Below, in pieces: positions 32,027-41,583 of a DNA stretch of 64,000 nucleotides. The stretch covers positions 2,046,001 through 2,110,000 of the forward strand of contig NZ_CP008896.1 of assembly GCF_000730425.1 (NCBI RefSeq). The letters run 5' to 3'. The notes beneath the pieces are model-generated. The model was not told the DNA's origin. It saw nothing but the letters and a program-made list of their open reading frames with translations, and searched no databases. Both the position numbers and the translations under genes were made by a program. The first letter of the stretch is position 1, and the number at the start of each line of letters is the position of its first letter. This stretch comes from Pseudomonas fluorescens (GTDB lineage Bacteria > Pseudomonadota > Gammaproteobacteria > Pseudomonadales > Pseudomonadaceae).

Positions 32027-32096
32027 CCCATCGCTGGCAAGCCAGCGCCTACATTTGGAATGCATTCCCCTGTGGGAGCTGGCTTGCCGGCGATGG
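32027..32096. repeat. REPIN: inverted pair of REP sequences
   Basis: Inverted REP arms (CGCTGGCAAGCCAGCG and GGAGCTGGCTTGCCGGCGAT) about 20 bases apart, between two convergent genes. Confidence 0.75.
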
Positions 32097-32109
32097 CATC
32101 ACCTCGATC

Positions 32110-32781
32110 TCAATGATTGACCGTATAAGCCAGCATCATCGACAACTGGCACATCGGCCGCCCGCTCTCGACGTGCCACTGGTTGAATGCTGCCTGCACC
32201 GTCGCCAGGTCCCGCAGGCTGGTAGGGGCCTTGTCGACAATCTCCTGTGCATTGAGCGCCGCGACCACGTCATAGCTGGGCACAAACGTGTCCTTGCCCA
32301 CCATGCGCAAGAAACGCGGCGCCGACAACCCGCCCAACTGGTGGCCGTGCTTGCTCAGGTATTTCCACAAACCGACGATATCGGTCACCGGCCAATCGGC
32401 AATCAGTGCACCAAAGCTGCCCTTTTCCTGCGCGACATCGAGGATCATCTGCGCATTGCGCGGCACGCTCTTGAGCTTGCCCAGATGACGGATGATTCGT
32501 GTGTCCTGCATCAGGCGCTCAAGGTGCTCGGCGCCCATCAACACGACTTTTTCTGGATCGAAGCCGAAGAACACCTGCTCGAACGCCGGCCACTTGGCAT
32601 CCACCACACTGTGCTTGAGCCCGGCGCGGAACACCCGCAGCGACAGGGTCGACAGATAACGATCATCGCTGATCTGACGCAACTGCGCCGATGTCTTGGG
32701 CACTGGCAGATGGGCTTCCAGCTCGGCCGTCGAACCAAAGCGGTTCAGGCAGTATTCGTGCAGCCATTTGTAATCGCGCAT
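32110..32781 (-). CDS. DNA-3-methyladenine glycosylase I family protein
   Basis: 223 residues matching the Tag-like (COG2818) family: RVFRAGLKHSVVDAKWPAFEQVFFGF followed by MQDTRIIRHLGKLKSVPRNAQMI. E. coli Tag removes 3-methyladenine from DNA. The cysteine/histidine zinc-snap residues of Tag are not obvious, so this is a divergent family member and its activity is not certain. Separate from ttcA by 67 bases. Confidence 0.8.
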   Translation of the reverse strand: MRDYKWLHEYCLNRFGSTAELEAHLPVPKTSAQLRQISDDRYLSTLSLRVFRAGLKHSVVDAKWPAFEQVFFGFDPEKVVLMGAEHLERLMQDTRIIRHLGKLKSVPRNAQMILDVAQEKGSFGALIADWPVTDIVGLWKYLSKHGHQLGGLSAPRFLRMVGKDTFVPSYDVVAALNAQEIVDKAPTSLRDLATVQAAFNQWHVESGRPMCQLSMMLAYTVNH

Positions 32782-32803
32782 GCCCTCTCCTACGGGTTGA
32801 AAT

Positions 32804-32827
32804 GAAAACGGCGCCCATGAGCGCCGT
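32804..32827 (-). terminator. Intrinsic terminator of ttcA
   Basis: Stem ACGGCGC/GCGCCGT with 6-base loop, followed on the minus strand by a TTTTC run, 22 bases after the ttcA stop. Confidence 0.75.
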
Positions 32828-32848
32828 CTGTCAGAGCCTGGAAAAGGC

Positions 32849-33673
32849 TCAGAGGTTCACAATGTTGACGAAGCGCGAAGCGGCGGTTTCGTCGATGCGC
32901 AGGCTGGTGAAGTCAAACAGATTGCGGTCGGCCAGTTGCGACGGGATCACATTCTGCAAGCTGCGAAAGATGCTCTCGCTGCGCCCCGGCGTCTTGCGCT
33001 CCCACTCCTGAAGCATGTCCTTGACCACCTGGCGCTGCAGGTTCTCCTGGGAACCGCAGAGGTTGCAGGGGATGATCGGGAATTGCTTGAAGTCGGAGTA
33101 GGCCTGGATGTCCTTCTCGTTGCAATACGCCAGCGGGCGGATCACCACGTTGCGCCCGTCATCGGCGCGCAGCTTGGGCGGCATGGCCTTGAGGGAACCG
33201 TTGAAGAACATGTTGAGGAAGAAGGTCTCGACGATGTCATCGCGGTGATGACCGAGGGCCATCTTGGTCGCGCCGATTTCATCGGCAAAGGTGTACAGAG
33301 TGCCACGGCGCAGGCGCGAGCACAGCGAGCAGGTGGTCTTGCCTTCCGGGATCAGTTCCTTGACCACCGAATAGGTGTCCTTCTCGACGATGTGGTACTC
33401 GATGCCCAGGGCCTTGAGGTAGGCCGGCAGCACATCCTCGGGGAAGCCGGGCTGTTTCTGGTCCATGTTGACGGCGACGATGTCGAACTGGATCGGTGCA
33501 ACCTTTTGCAGGTGCATCAGCACGTCGAGCATGGTGTAGCTGTCTTTGCCTCCAGACAGGCAGACCATGACCTTGTCGCCCTCCTCGATCATGTTGAAGT
33601 CAGCGACAGCCTCACCGGCCAGGCGCCGCAGGCGTTTTTGCAGTTTGTTCTGATTGACGGTAAGGGTGCCCAT
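32849..33673 (-). CDS. ttcA: tRNA 2-thiocytidine(32) synthetase
   Basis: 274 residues. The PP-loop [10 protein letters not shown] activates C32 of tRNA by adenylation. Two CxxC pairs, CSLC in [12 protein letters not shown] and CNLC in [12 protein letters not shown], hold the iron-sulfur cluster needed for thiolation. [19 protein letters not shown] is characteristic of TtcA. Single gene with its own terminator. Confidence 0.97.
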   Translation of the reverse strand: MGTLTVNQNKLQKRLRRLAGEAVADFNMIEEGDKVMVCLSGGKDSYTMLDVLMHLQKVAPIQFDIVAVNMDQKQPGFPEDVLPAYLKALGIEYHIVEKDTYSVVKELIPEGKTTCSLCSRLRRGTLYTFADEIGATKMALGHHRDDIVETFFLNMFFNGSLKAMPPKLRADDGRNVVIRPLAYCNEKDIQAYSDFKQFPIIPCNLCGSQENLQRQVVKDMLQEWERKTPGRSESIFRSLQNVIPSQLADRNLFDFTSLRIDETAASRFVNIVNL

Positions 33674-33745
33674 GGCGCTTGGATCCGCGAAAAGGTATGT
33701 GACGAAAAGCCCGGTATTTTAGCGGTATGGAGCACCGAGTTCCAA

Positions 33746-33835
33746 TGTGGGAGGGAGCTTGCTCCCGATGGCGGTGGATCGATCAATAAATCCGCTGCCT
33801 GACCTACCGCTATCGCGAGCAAGCCCGCTCCCACA
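33746..33835. repeat. REPIN: inverted pair of REP-like sequences
   Basis: TGTGGGAG-type arms facing each other across about 35 bases in the gap upstream of ttcA. The remainder of the 33674-34038 gap shows no gene; the last part is the leader of the Yip1-family gene. Confidence 0.75.
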
Positions 33836-34038
33836 GGGGACTGCATTCCACGTCACAGACCCAGGCGCGATTAAGCCCCGTGTTTACAGCGCAATTTGCT
33901 CTAAAGCCACACACTTTTTCCGATCATCACTTCCTATACTGCGACTTGAGGTCGCACATATATCCAGACCTTTCAGGCCACTTGGCCGGCGGGCGCTCCG
34001 CTTGGGGGGCGATGGTAATAACGACAGGAGTGACTGGC

Positions 34039-34641
34039 ATGATCCATCACGTCGTGGGGCTTTTCACCCATCCCGACCAGGAATGGCGGGAAATTCGTGG
34101 CGATAAAGAAGAAAGCATCGGCCACATGTACCTCACTCACACGCTGATTCTTGCGGCGATCCCCGCCGTATCAGCCTTTATCGGCACCACCCAGGTCGGC
34201 TGGGTCATCGGCAACCGCTCCCCGGTCATGCTGACCCAGGAAAGTGCGTTGTGGATGACCATCATGTCGTACCTGGCGATGCTCGGCGGCGTTGCGGTAA
34301 TGGGCGCCTTCATTCACTGGATGGCACGTACCTATGATGCCAATCCGAGCATGGCGCGCTGCGTCGCGTTCGCCACCTACACCGCCACGCCGCTGTTTAT
34401 CGGCGGGCTGGCGGCGCTGTATCCGCATATGTGGCTGGGCATGGTCGTGGGCACCGCCGCCATCTGCTACACGGTGTACCTGCTGTATGTAGGATTGCCG
34501 ACCTTCATGAGCATCGACCCGGACGAAGGCTTCCTGTTTTCCAGCTCGGTGCTGGCGGTAGGCCTGGTGGTACTGGTGGCAATCATGGCCTTTACCGTGA
34601 TCGTCTGGGGCCTCGGCGTGGGGCCGATCTACACCAGCTGA
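34039..34641 (+). CDS. Yip1-family inner membrane protein
   Basis: 200 residues from MIHHVVGLFTHPDQEWREI; ACAGGAG lies 8 bases upstream. An N-terminal amphipathic segment with a TxPxxxWxxI-like motif, then five hydrophobic helices. Yip1-domain proteins in bacteria are uncharacterised. Monocistronic, with its own terminator. Confidence 0.85.
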   Translation: MIHHVVGLFTHPDQEWREIRGDKEESIGHMYLTHTLILAAIPAVSAFIGTTQVGWVIGNRSPVMLTQESALWMTIMSYLAMLGGVAVMGAFIHWMARTYDANPSMARCVAFATYTATPLFIGGLAALYPHMWLGMVVGTAAICYTVYLLYVGLPTFMSIDPDEGFLFSSSVLAVGLVVLVAIMAFTVIVWGLGVGPIYTS

Positions 34642-34660
34642 CTCGCTTTCAACCGCAGGA

Positions 34661-34684
34661 AAAGCCACCGCAAGGTGGCTTTTT
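34661..34684 (+). terminator. Intrinsic terminator of the Yip1-family gene
   Basis: Stem AAAGCCACC/GGTGGCTTT with GCAA loop and following T-run, 19 bases after the stop. Confidence 0.9.
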
Positions 34685-34770
34685 GCGTTCTGCATGACCA
34701 TTCGGCGCCTGGCGGATTCGGAAGTGCCCCTGGATGCGGCATACTGGATCTCTCTGGAGATATGTACAGC

Positions 34771-35265
34771 ATGCCCGAGCAACTCAATACCCGCGTCGAA
34801 GATTGTTTCCTGCAAGCCGAATCCTTTTTCAAACGAAGTTTCAAACGCCCCCGGGTCAGCCTCAAGCTACGTGGGCAGAAAGCCGGTGTCGCGCATCTGC
34901 ACGAGAACCTGCTGCGCTTCAACCCCCAGCTGTACCGAGAAAACAGCCAACACTTCCTCAAACAGACGGTGGCCCACGAAGTGGCGCACCTGATCGCCCA
35001 CCAATTGTTTGGCGAACGTATCCAGCCCCATGGCGAGGAATGGCAGTTGATCATGCGCGGGGTCTACGAACTGCCGCCTGATCGATGCCATACCTATGAG
35101 ATCCAGCGCCGGCGGGTGACCCGCTACATCTATCGCTGCCCGTGTGCCGACAGTGACTTCCCATTCTCGGCCCAGCGCCATGGGCTGGTGAACCAGGGGC
35201 GGCGGTATTTGTGCCGCAGATGTCGGGAGACGTTGGTGTTTACCGGGGAGACTCGGGTGGAGTGA
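34771..35265 (+). CDS. sprT: SprT-family zinc metallopeptidase-like protein
   Basis: 164 residues from MPEQLNTRVEDCF; GGAGA lies 10 bases upstream, favouring this ATG over the one three codons earlier. The zinc motif HEVAH is in VAHEVAHLIAHQLFGE, and the C-terminal zinc ribbon is CPC...CRRC. SprT relatives (Spartan) act on DNA-protein crosslinks in eukaryotes; the bacterial role is poorly defined. Confidence 0.9.
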   Translation: MPEQLNTRVEDCFLQAESFFKRSFKRPRVSLKLRGQKAGVAHLHENLLRFNPQLYRENSQHFLKQTVAHEVAHLIAHQLFGERIQPHGEEWQLIMRGVYELPPDRCHTYEIQRRRVTRYIYRCPCADSDFPFSAQRHGLVNQGRRYLCRRCRETLVFTGETRVE

Positions 35266-35287
35266 GGTTTCTGGGTGCCTGTTCCGG

Positions 35288-35368
35288 CCCCTTCGCGAGC
35301 AAGCCCACTCCCACATTTTGATTTGTGAATACATTCAGAATGTGGGAGCGGGCTTACTCGCGAAGGGG
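35288..35368. repeat. REPIN between convergent genes
   Basis: Arms CCCTTCGCGAGCAAGCCC and its complement around a 25-base spacer that itself contains TGTGAATACATTC. The two arms differ at a few positions. Confidence 0.75.
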
Positions 35369-35380
35369 CCCAAACAGCCA

Positions 35381-36562
35381 CTATCCTACGACCTTGGCAC
35401 CCCGCAGCTCGGCAATCCGCTGAGTGCTGAAACCCAACTCACCCAACACCTCATCACTGTGCGCCCCTACCGCCACCCCAATATGCCTCGGCTGCGGCAA
35501 CCCCTCGGAAAATTTCAGCGGGCAGGCCATCTGCGCCTGGAACGAGTCATCCCCACACGGCACCTGGCTGACCAGCTCCCTGGCCTTTAATTGCGGATGC
35601 TCCAACGCTTCCCCAAGGCTGAGCACCGGTTCCACGCAAGCGTCTACCCCGGCAAACAACGTACACAGCTCCTCAAAACTGTGCCGCTCAAACTCAATCT
35701 GCAATGCCTGCTTGAGGGCCTTCTGCTGCCCAGGCTTGGGCGACAACCCCTTGGCCGCCAGTTCCGGACATCCCAGCGCAGCACACAGTTGCTGCATGAA
35801 CCCCGGTTCCAGGCTGCCCACCGACAGCCAGCGCCCATCCCGCGAGCGGTAGTAATCGTAGAAGCTGCCGCCATTGAGTACCTGGTCTTCGCGCCCGGGC
35901 TCCACGCCACAGGCCAGGTAAGCTGCACCGGCCATGGCGTTGAGGCTGAAGGCACAGTCGGTCATGCTCACATCCAGGTATTGGCCCACCCCGCTGTGCT
36001 GGCGCGCAATCACCGCCGCCAGCAGGCCGACCACGGCGTGCAGCGAGCCGCCAGCCACATCCGCCACTTGTACGCCCAGGGGCAACGGGCCGCTGTCCTC
36101 GCGCCCGGTGTAGCTGGCGATGCCGGACAGTGCCAGGTAGTTGATGTCGTGTCCGGCGCGGTCCTTGTAGGGGCCGGTCTGGCCGTAGCCAGTGATGGAC
36201 ACATAGATCAGCTTCGGGTTGATCGCCTTCAACGCTTCATAACCCAAGCCCAGGCGCTCCATGACCCCTGGGCGGAACTGCTCCAGTACGATGTCGTAGT
36301 CCGCCACCAATTGCCGCACGATCTCCAGCGCCTCGGACTGCTTGAGGTCCAGGGCCAGGCTGCGCTTGTTGCGGTTGAGATAGGCATGGCTGGCCGACAC
36401 GCCACGGTCGTGGGGCGGCAACACCCGCAGCAGGTCCATGCGCGTGGGGGACTCAATACGCAGCACCTCGGCGCCCATGTCCGCCAACAGCAGCGAAGCG
36501 AAAGGCCCCGGCAACAAGGTCGAGAAATCCAGCACTTTGAGGGACGCCAAGGGGCCTGACAT
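35381..36562 (-). CDS. CaiB/BaiF-family CoA-transferase (Amacr-like)
   Basis: 393 residues from MSGPLASLKVLDFSTLLPGPFA. Class III CoA-transferase fold: ADMGAEVLRIESP, LNRNKRSLALDLK, the catalytic Asp region AGHDINYLALSG and GGSLHAVVGLLAAV. Alpha-methylacyl-CoA racemases share these motifs and the residues cannot separate racemase from transferase by eye. Substrate unknown. The frame is open 20 codons upstream without a good start. Confidence 0.85.
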   Translation of the reverse strand: MSGPLASLKVLDFSTLLPGPFASLLLADMGAEVLRIESPTRMDLLRVLPPHDRGVSASHAYLNRNKRSLALDLKQSEALEIVRQLVADYDIVLEQFRPGVMERLGLGYEALKAINPKLIYVSITGYGQTGPYKDRAGHDINYLALSGIASYTGREDSGPLPLGVQVADVAGGSLHAVVGLLAAVIARQHSGVGQYLDVSMTDCAFSLNAMAGAAYLACGVEPGREDQVLNGGSFYDYYRSRDGRWLSVGSLEPGFMQQLCAALGCPELAAKGLSPKPGQQKALKQALQIEFERHSFEELCTLFAGVDACVEPVLSLGEALEHPQLKARELVSQVPCGDDSFQAQMACPLKFSEGLPQPRHIGVAVGAHSDEVLGELGFSTQRIAELRGAKVVG

Positions 36563-36668
36563 GAGAGCTCCGATTCCAGTTCGATGGGGCACAGAGTAGT
36601 CAGCCTTGGGCGCCAGCGGCAATTACCACAAGCATCATCGACAGTGACCGTTGTGCTCGCCCGACCAT

Positions 36669-36697
36669 AAAAAAACCCATCCGAAGATGGGTTTTTT
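36669..36697 (-). terminator. Intrinsic terminator of dctA
   Basis: Stem AACCCATC/GATGGGTT with CGAA tetraloop and flanking A/T runs, 16 bases after the dctA stop. Symmetric. Confidence 0.92.
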
Positions 36698-36712
36698 AGA
36701 GCGCTTGAGCCT

Positions 36713-38044
36713 TTACTTGATCGCCGGGGCCGGGCCTTCGGCTACGCCCAGGTCGTCCAGTTCACGGGTTTCGGAGATACCGGTACCGCCGGAAGCCAGT
36801 TCGCTTTGCAGCTTGTCGGTGTCCAGCTCCTTGACCCACTTGGCGACAACGATGGTCGCCACAGCATTACCGACCAGGTTGGTCAGCGCACGCGCTTCGG
36901 ACATGAAGCGGTCGATACCGAGGATCAGCGCCAGGCCGGCCACCGGCAGGTGGCCAACGGCCGACAGGGTCGCGGCCAGTACGATGAAACCACTGCCCGT
37001 CACGCCGGCAGCGCCTTTGGAGGACAGCAACAGCACCAGCAGCAGGGTGATCTGATGGGTGATGTCCATGTGGGTGTCAGTCGCCTGGGCGATAAACACG
37101 GCAGCCATGGTCAGGTAGATCGAAGTACCGTCGAGGTTGAAGGAGTAGCCAGTCGGGATAACCAGGCCAACCACCGATTTCTTCGCGCCCAGGCGCTCCA
37201 TCTTGATCAGCATGCGCGGCAGTGCGGATTCAGAGGAGGAAGTACCCAGTACGATCAGCAGTTCTTCACGGATGTAGCGCACCAGTTTCAGGATGCTGAA
37301 GCCGTGGGCGCGGCAGATGCCACCCAATACGACCAGTACGAACAGAATGCAGGTGATGTAGAAGCAGATCATCAACTGGCCCAGTTGCACCAGCGAGCCA
37401 ACACCGTAGGCCCCGATGGTGAACGCCATGGCGCCCAGGGCACCAATTGGCGCGAGCTTCATGATCATGTTGATGATGTTGAACATCACGTGGGCGAAGC
37501 GATCGATGAAGTCCAGCACCGGCTTGCCATAGGCACCCAGGCGATGCAGGGCGAAACCGAAGATCACCGAGAACATCAGTACTTGCAGGATATCGCCGTT
37601 GGCGAAGGCGCCGACGATGGTGTTGGGGATCACGTTGAGGATAAAGCCGACGATGCTCTGGTCTTTACCGGCGGTGACATAAGCGGCCACTTTCGACGCA
37701 TCCAGGGTGGCGACATCGATGTGCATGCCAACGCCTGGCTGCACCACGTTGACCACGATCAGGCCAATCAGCAGGGCGATGGTGGATACGATTTCGAAGT
37801 ACAGCAGCGCGTAGCCACCGGTCTTGCCCACCGACTTCATGCTCTGCATGCCGGCGATGCCGCTGACCACGGTACAGAAGATGATGGGGGCGATGACCAT
37901 TTTGATCAGCTTGATAAAGCCGTCACCCAGGGGCTTGAGGGCCACACCGGTCTGCGGGTAGAAGTGACCGAGCAGGATACCGATAACGATGGCAACGATT
38001 ACCTGGAAGTACAGGGTTTTGTAGAACGGCTGACGAGTCGTCAT
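36713..38044 (-). CDS. dctA: C4-dicarboxylate:proton symporter DctA
   Basis: 443 residues, the standard length. A DAACS-family transporter with about eight helices plus re-entrant loops; [17 protein letters not shown] is the serine-rich hairpin motif and [22 protein letters not shown] the substrate/cation region. It imports succinate, fumarate and malate, preferred carbon sources of Pseudomonas. A sigma-54 promoter and paired palindromic sites lie upstream, pointing to DctB/DctD-type control. Confidence 0.97.
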   Translation of the reverse strand: MTTRQPFYKTLYFQVIVAIVIGILLGHFYPQTGVALKPLGDGFIKLIKMVIAPIIFCTVVSGIAGMQSMKSVGKTGGYALLYFEIVSTIALLIGLIVVNVVQPGVGMHIDVATLDASKVAAYVTAGKDQSIVGFILNVIPNTIVGAFANGDILQVLMFSVIFGFALHRLGAYGKPVLDFIDRFAHVMFNIINMIMKLAPIGALGAMAFTIGAYGVGSLVQLGQLMICFYITCILFVLVVLGGICRAHGFSILKLVRYIREELLIVLGTSSSESALPRMLIKMERLGAKKSVVGLVIPTGYSFNLDGTSIYLTMAAVFIAQATDTHMDITHQITLLLVLLLSSKGAAGVTGSGFIVLAATLSAVGHLPVAGLALILGIDRFMSEARALTNLVGNAVATIVVAKWVKELDTDKLQSELASGGTGISETRELDDLGVAEGPAPAIK

Positions 38045-38071
38045 TGCAAAGTTTCCTCAAGAGTCCCGTGG

Positions 38072-38085
38072 GGCAAATATCCGCC
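38072..38085. promoter_or_regulatory. Imperfect third copy of the dctA upstream palindrome
   Basis: GGCAAATATCCGCC matches 12 of 14 bases of the GGCGGATATCCGCC sites, but lies in the dctA leader, downstream of the predicted sigma-54 start. Could be a repressing or accidental site. Confidence 0.35.
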
Positions 38086-38174
38086 ATTGCCCACGACACT
38101 TGAATTGCGAACCCTCCTGCACTGGAGGGATTTGTTTTGGCGAGCTGCTGGCTGGCAGGTCTGTGCTCCCTATC

Positions 38175-38189
38175 GCAAACGGCGTGCCA
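38175..38189 (-). promoter_or_regulatory. Sigma-54 (RpoN) promoter of dctA
   Basis: On the minus strand TGGCACG, four bases, TTGC: an exact match to the -24/-12 core, about 130 bases upstream of the dctA start codon. The rest of the 38045-38378 gap holds the enhancer sites and the leader of the AraC-type gene. Confidence 0.88.
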
Positions 38190-38267
38190 CTTTCCTGAAA
38201 AACCCCGTAACACCCAAGCCATGGGGGCTGACGACTATTTACAGCTGGTCCAAGGGCTGAAACAGAT

Positions 38268-38322
38268 GGCGGATATCCGCCCGCCACTCCGATCTCGTCC
38301 TACAATTTGGCGGATATCCGCC
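38268..38322. promoter_or_regulatory. Two identical palindromes, probable enhancer (DctD-type) binding sites
   Basis: The 14-base perfect palindrome GGCGGATATCCGCC occurs at 38268-38281 and 38309-38322, 41 bases apart, about four helical turns. They lie roughly 80-150 bases upstream of the sigma-54 promoter of dctA, the usual distance for an enhancer-binding activator. They also precede the AraC-type gene by 57 bases, so control of that gene is the alternative. Confidence 0.7.
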
Positions 38323-38378
38323 TTGTCCACCCACCGCACGATGGCTACCATCGGCCACTCAATGGACGAGGCCCCTGC

Positions 38379-39377
38379 ATGCGCGAACGCACCATCGCCA
38401 GTCATTACGCCCGCGCAGCCTTAGGCGGTGCGCACCGGGCCGGCTACGACTGCTCGACACTGTTGCAGCAACTGGGCATTACCCCGGAACTGCTGGCAGA
38501 GCCCCGCGCGCGCATCGCGCCGGAGCAGTTCACGGGGTTGTTGCAAATGCTGTGGCAGGCCCTGGATGACGAGTACCTGGGCTTCGCCGATGGGCCGAGC
38601 AAGCGCGGCACCTTCGCCATGATGTGCCACGCGCTGATTCATTGCCGTACCCTGGAAAAGGCGCTGGAGCGTGGCTTGTTGTTCTACAGCCTGTTCCCCC
38701 AGGGGCCGCGCTGGCGCCTGAGCCGTGAAGGCGACATGGCTCGCCTGAGCCTGGATGACTCGCAACTGTGGGATCCGGATCACTTTTTGAGCGAAAGCCT
38801 GCTGGTGATATGGCATCGCCTCGGCAGTTGGCTGGTTGGCCAGCGTATCCGCCTGGAGCAGGCAACCTTCAGCTACCCGATGCCAGCCCATGCCAGCGAG
38901 TACGACTTGCTGTTCCCCTGCCCCCTGGGCTTCGGCGCGGCCAGCAGCAGCCTGTTGTTCCACAGCCGCTACCTGAGCCTGCCACTGCTGCAGGATGAAC
39001 GCACCCTCAAGCACTTCCTTGAGCGCTCCCCCGCCGACCTGCTGTCCCGGCCGGACGAAGGCGACAGCCTGAGCAGCCAGTTGCGTCGCCTGCTGAGCCG
39101 CGACCGCACCCCCTGGCCAGACCTGGAGGCCGTGGCGCAGCACCTGCACATCAGCCCACAGACCCTGCGCCGGCATTTACGCGAGGAAGGCACCAGTTTC
39201 CAGGCACTCAAGGATGAGTTGCGCCGGGATATCGCGATTTTTCATCTGGGGCGCGCGGATCTGTCGTTGCAGGAGATTGCCGAGCAGTTGGGGTTTTCCG
39301 AGCCTTCGGCCTTTCACCGGGCGTTCAAGAAGTGGACGGGGGTGACGCCGGGGGCGTATCGGGCGCAGGAGAATTAG
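38379..39377 (+). CDS. AraC-family transcriptional regulator (OruR/FinR-like domain layout)
   Basis: 332 residues from MRERTIASHYARAAL. The N-terminal half (about 20-205) matches the arabinose-binding-type domain of the PF12625 regulators; the C-terminal 90 residues hold two helix-turn-helices: LEAVAQHLHISPQTLRRHLREEG and LSLQEIAEQLGFSEPSAFHRAFKKWTG. The target is unknown; divergent dctA is one candidate. The preceding 57 bases abut one of the GGCGGATATCCGCC sites. Confidence 0.88.
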   Translation: MRERTIASHYARAALGGAHRAGYDCSTLLQQLGITPELLAEPRARIAPEQFTGLLQMLWQALDDEYLGFADGPSKRGTFAMMCHALIHCRTLEKALERGLLFYSLFPQGPRWRLSREGDMARLSLDDSQLWDPDHFLSESLLVIWHRLGSWLVGQRIRLEQATFSYPMPAHASEYDLLFPCPLGFGAASSSLLFHSRYLSLPLLQDERTLKHFLERSPADLLSRPDEGDSLSSQLRRLLSRDRTPWPDLEAVAQHLHISPQTLRRHLREEGTSFQALKDELRRDIAIFHLGRADLSLQEIAEQLGFSEPSAFHRAFKKWTGVTPGAYRAQEN

Positions 39378-39414
39378 GGCTTGCCGGCGATGAGGCCCAT
39401 CAGTCCAACAAAGA

Positions 39415-40761
39415 TCACACCGCCGGAAAATGAATCCTGAACGCCGCGCCCCCTAAAGGCGAATCCCCCAGGGTCAACCGCGCGCCGTAGCTTTCAATGA
39501 TGTCCTTGACCACCGCCAATCCAATTCCCTGCCCCGGATGCTGGCGATCCAACCGCTCGCCGCGCTGCAGGATCCGCGCGCGCTGGTCGGCGGGCACGCC
39601 GGGGCCGTCGTCTTCGATGCATAAGCGCACGCCATCGGCACTTTCATCCAGGGTCACACGCACTTCGCCCAGGCACAGCCGGTAAGCGTTTTCCAGGAGG
39701 TTGCCGAGCAATTCCAGCAAGGCGCCCTGCTCGATGGGCACGTCGCATTGCTCCGGCAACGCGAAAGACACCCGCACACGCTTGTCACGGTAGACCTTGT
39801 CGAGGGTGTCGCACAGGCTTTGCAACACCGGGCGCAGGCGCACCTGATGGCGCACCAGGCCGCTTTTGCGCAGGCTGGCGCGCTGCAATTGGTAGCTGAT
39901 CTGCTGGCTCATGCGCTCGATCTGCGACTGCAGCACCCGCGCCTGTTCAAGGTCCTGGGGACGCTGGGCCATGTCTTCACTCACGCCCTGCAACACCGCC
40001 AGCGGGGTTTTCAGGCTGTGGGCCAGGTCGTCCAGGGAGTCGCGATAACGGCTACGCTGCTCGCGCTCGCTGTGCAGCAGACGGTTGAGGGAGCCGGTCA
40101 GGCGCAGCAACTCCCGGGGGTGTTGCTCGCTGAGGCTTTCACGGGTGCCACCTTCGATTTCATCCAGTTCCTGGCTCAGCCGTCGCAGGGCCTGCAAGCC
40201 CCAGGTCAGGCCGATCCACAGCAGGCTCAACAACACCAGCAAGGCCGCGCCGAAGCCCAGGTAGAGGTTTTCCCGCAGGCCTTCAAGGGTCACCTGGTAT
40301 TCGCGCACCGGCTGCAGGGCGACAATACTGAACGCCGCGCTCTTGCCCCCCAACAGCTTGACCTCGACGTCATAGACGAAGAATTCCTGGCCGTTGGCCT
40401 CGCGAATCTTCGCGAATTCGTTGCCGCGCCCATCGTAGCGCGGGCGGTAGTTGATGTTTTCTTCCTGAGTCGCCCGCGAACGCCACACCAGATGGCCTTC
40501 GCGGTCATAGATGTAGCCCAGCAGGCGGCTGTCGGTCAGGTTGAAGCGCTCGTCCGGCAGTTGCGCCGGCATCAGCAAGCGGTTGTTATCAACCCGCGCG
40601 GCAGAGATCAGCGTGGTCACATCCGACGCCAGGCGCTGCTCGATGGAGTCCTGCAACGCCAGGCTGAATGCCCCCTGCATCGCCGGCAACAGCCCTAGCA
40701 TGAACAACACGGCCAGGGTGGTGGCCGCCAGCATCAAGCGCACACGCAGCGAACGGATCAA
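39415..40761 (-). CDS. phoQ: Sensor kinase PhoQ
   Basis: 448 residues. Membrane helices at about 10-32 and 168-190 bracket a periplasmic sensor; then HAMP, His in DDLAHSLKTPLAVLQG, N box LLGNLLENAYRLC, and the ATP-binding G boxes DDGPGV and GQGIGLAVVKDI. In Pseudomonas PhoPQ responds to low magnesium and cationic peptides and controls lipid A modification. It overlaps phoP by four bases. No oprH is next to the pair, unlike P. aeruginosa. Confidence 0.92.
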   Translation of the reverse strand: MIRSLRVRLMLAATTLAVLFMLGLLPAMQGAFSLALQDSIEQRLASDVTTLISAARVDNNRLLMPAQLPDERFNLTDSRLLGYIYDREGHLVWRSRATQEENINYRPRYDGRGNEFAKIREANGQEFFVYDVEVKLLGGKSAAFSIVALQPVREYQVTLEGLRENLYLGFGAALLVLLSLLWIGLTWGLQALRRLSQELDEIEGGTRESLSEQHPRELLRLTGSLNRLLHSEREQRSRYRDSLDDLAHSLKTPLAVLQGVSEDMAQRPQDLEQARVLQSQIERMSQQISYQLQRASLRKSGLVRHQVRLRPVLQSLCDTLDKVYRDKRVRVSFALPEQCDVPIEQGALLELLGNLLENAYRLCLGEVRVTLDESADGVRLCIEDDGPGVPADQRARILQRGERLDRQHPGQGIGLAVVKDIIESYGARLTLGDSPLGGAAFRIHFPAV

Positions 40762-41435
40762 CGGCAGCGCTCGTTAAACAGGTAACCCAGGCCGCGCACG
40801 GTATCGATGGGCTTGAACCCGGCCGGACCTTCTAGCTTGCGACGCAGACGGCCGACCAGCACTTCAATCACGTTCGGATCACGCTCGTCGTCATCGGGAT
40901 AGAGTTGCTCCATCAACCGATCCTTGGCCACCACTTGCTGGTGGTGACGCATCAGGTATTCGAGGATTCGGTACTCATACGCCGTCAGCGCCAGGGGCTG
41001 CTCATCCAGGGATGCCTGTTTGCGATTGAGGTCGAGCAGCAAGGGGCCGGCGACGATGGTCGATTGGGTAAAGCCGCTGGAGCGGCGCAACAGGGCGTTC
41101 ATCCGCGCCTCCAGCTCCTCGAACTGGAAGGGTTTGACCACATAGTCGTCAGCCCCGGCAGCCAGGCCTTCGACCTTGTCCTGCCAGTTACCGCGCGCGG
41201 TGAGGATCAGGATCGGGAAGGTCTTGGCCTGGGCCCGCAGTTGGCGGATCAAGCCCAGGCCGTCCATGCCCGGCAGCCCCAGGTCGATGATCGCCAGGTC
41301 ATGATTGAATTGCCCGGTCTGGTACAGGGCCTCTTCGGCGTTGGCCACGGCTTCGACCACGTGGCCACTGTCGCCAAGACGGGTCAACAGGTGATGGCGC
41401 AACAACGCCTCATCTTCGACAACCAGCAATTTCAT
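40758..41435 (-). CDS. phoP: Response regulator PhoP
   Basis: 225 residues from MKLLVVEDEALLRHHL, the usual PhoP length. Receiver with Asp51 in DLAIIDLGLPGMDG, and TARGNWQDKVEGLAAGADDYVVKPF; OmpR-type winged helix with LTAYEYRILEYLMRHHQQVV and VIEVLVGRLRRKLEG. A frame extension of six codons upstream is not needed. Phosphorylated by PhoQ. Confidence 0.95.
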   Translation of the reverse strand: MKLLVVEDEALLRHHLLTRLGDSGHVVEAVANAEEALYQTGQFNHDLAIIDLGLPGMDGLGLIRQLRAQAKTFPILILTARGNWQDKVEGLAAGADDYVVKPFQFEELEARMNALLRRSSGFTQSTIVAGPLLLDLNRKQASLDEQPLALTAYEYRILEYLMRHHQQVVAKDRLMEQLYPDDDERDPNVIEVLVGRLRRKLEGPAGFKPIDTVRGLGYLFNERCR

Positions 41436-41583
41436 AACGCTCTCCAAGGCCAATCCACTGTCCCGCAGGGAAACATCATAGCGGCCCTGAAGGTATGCCT
41501 GCGCAGTTTACGGCCGTTGAACTGAACACTGTCTGAACCGGCGGGCTACCCAGGGGAGTGCCGCCCCGTGCAGAATAGCCGGT

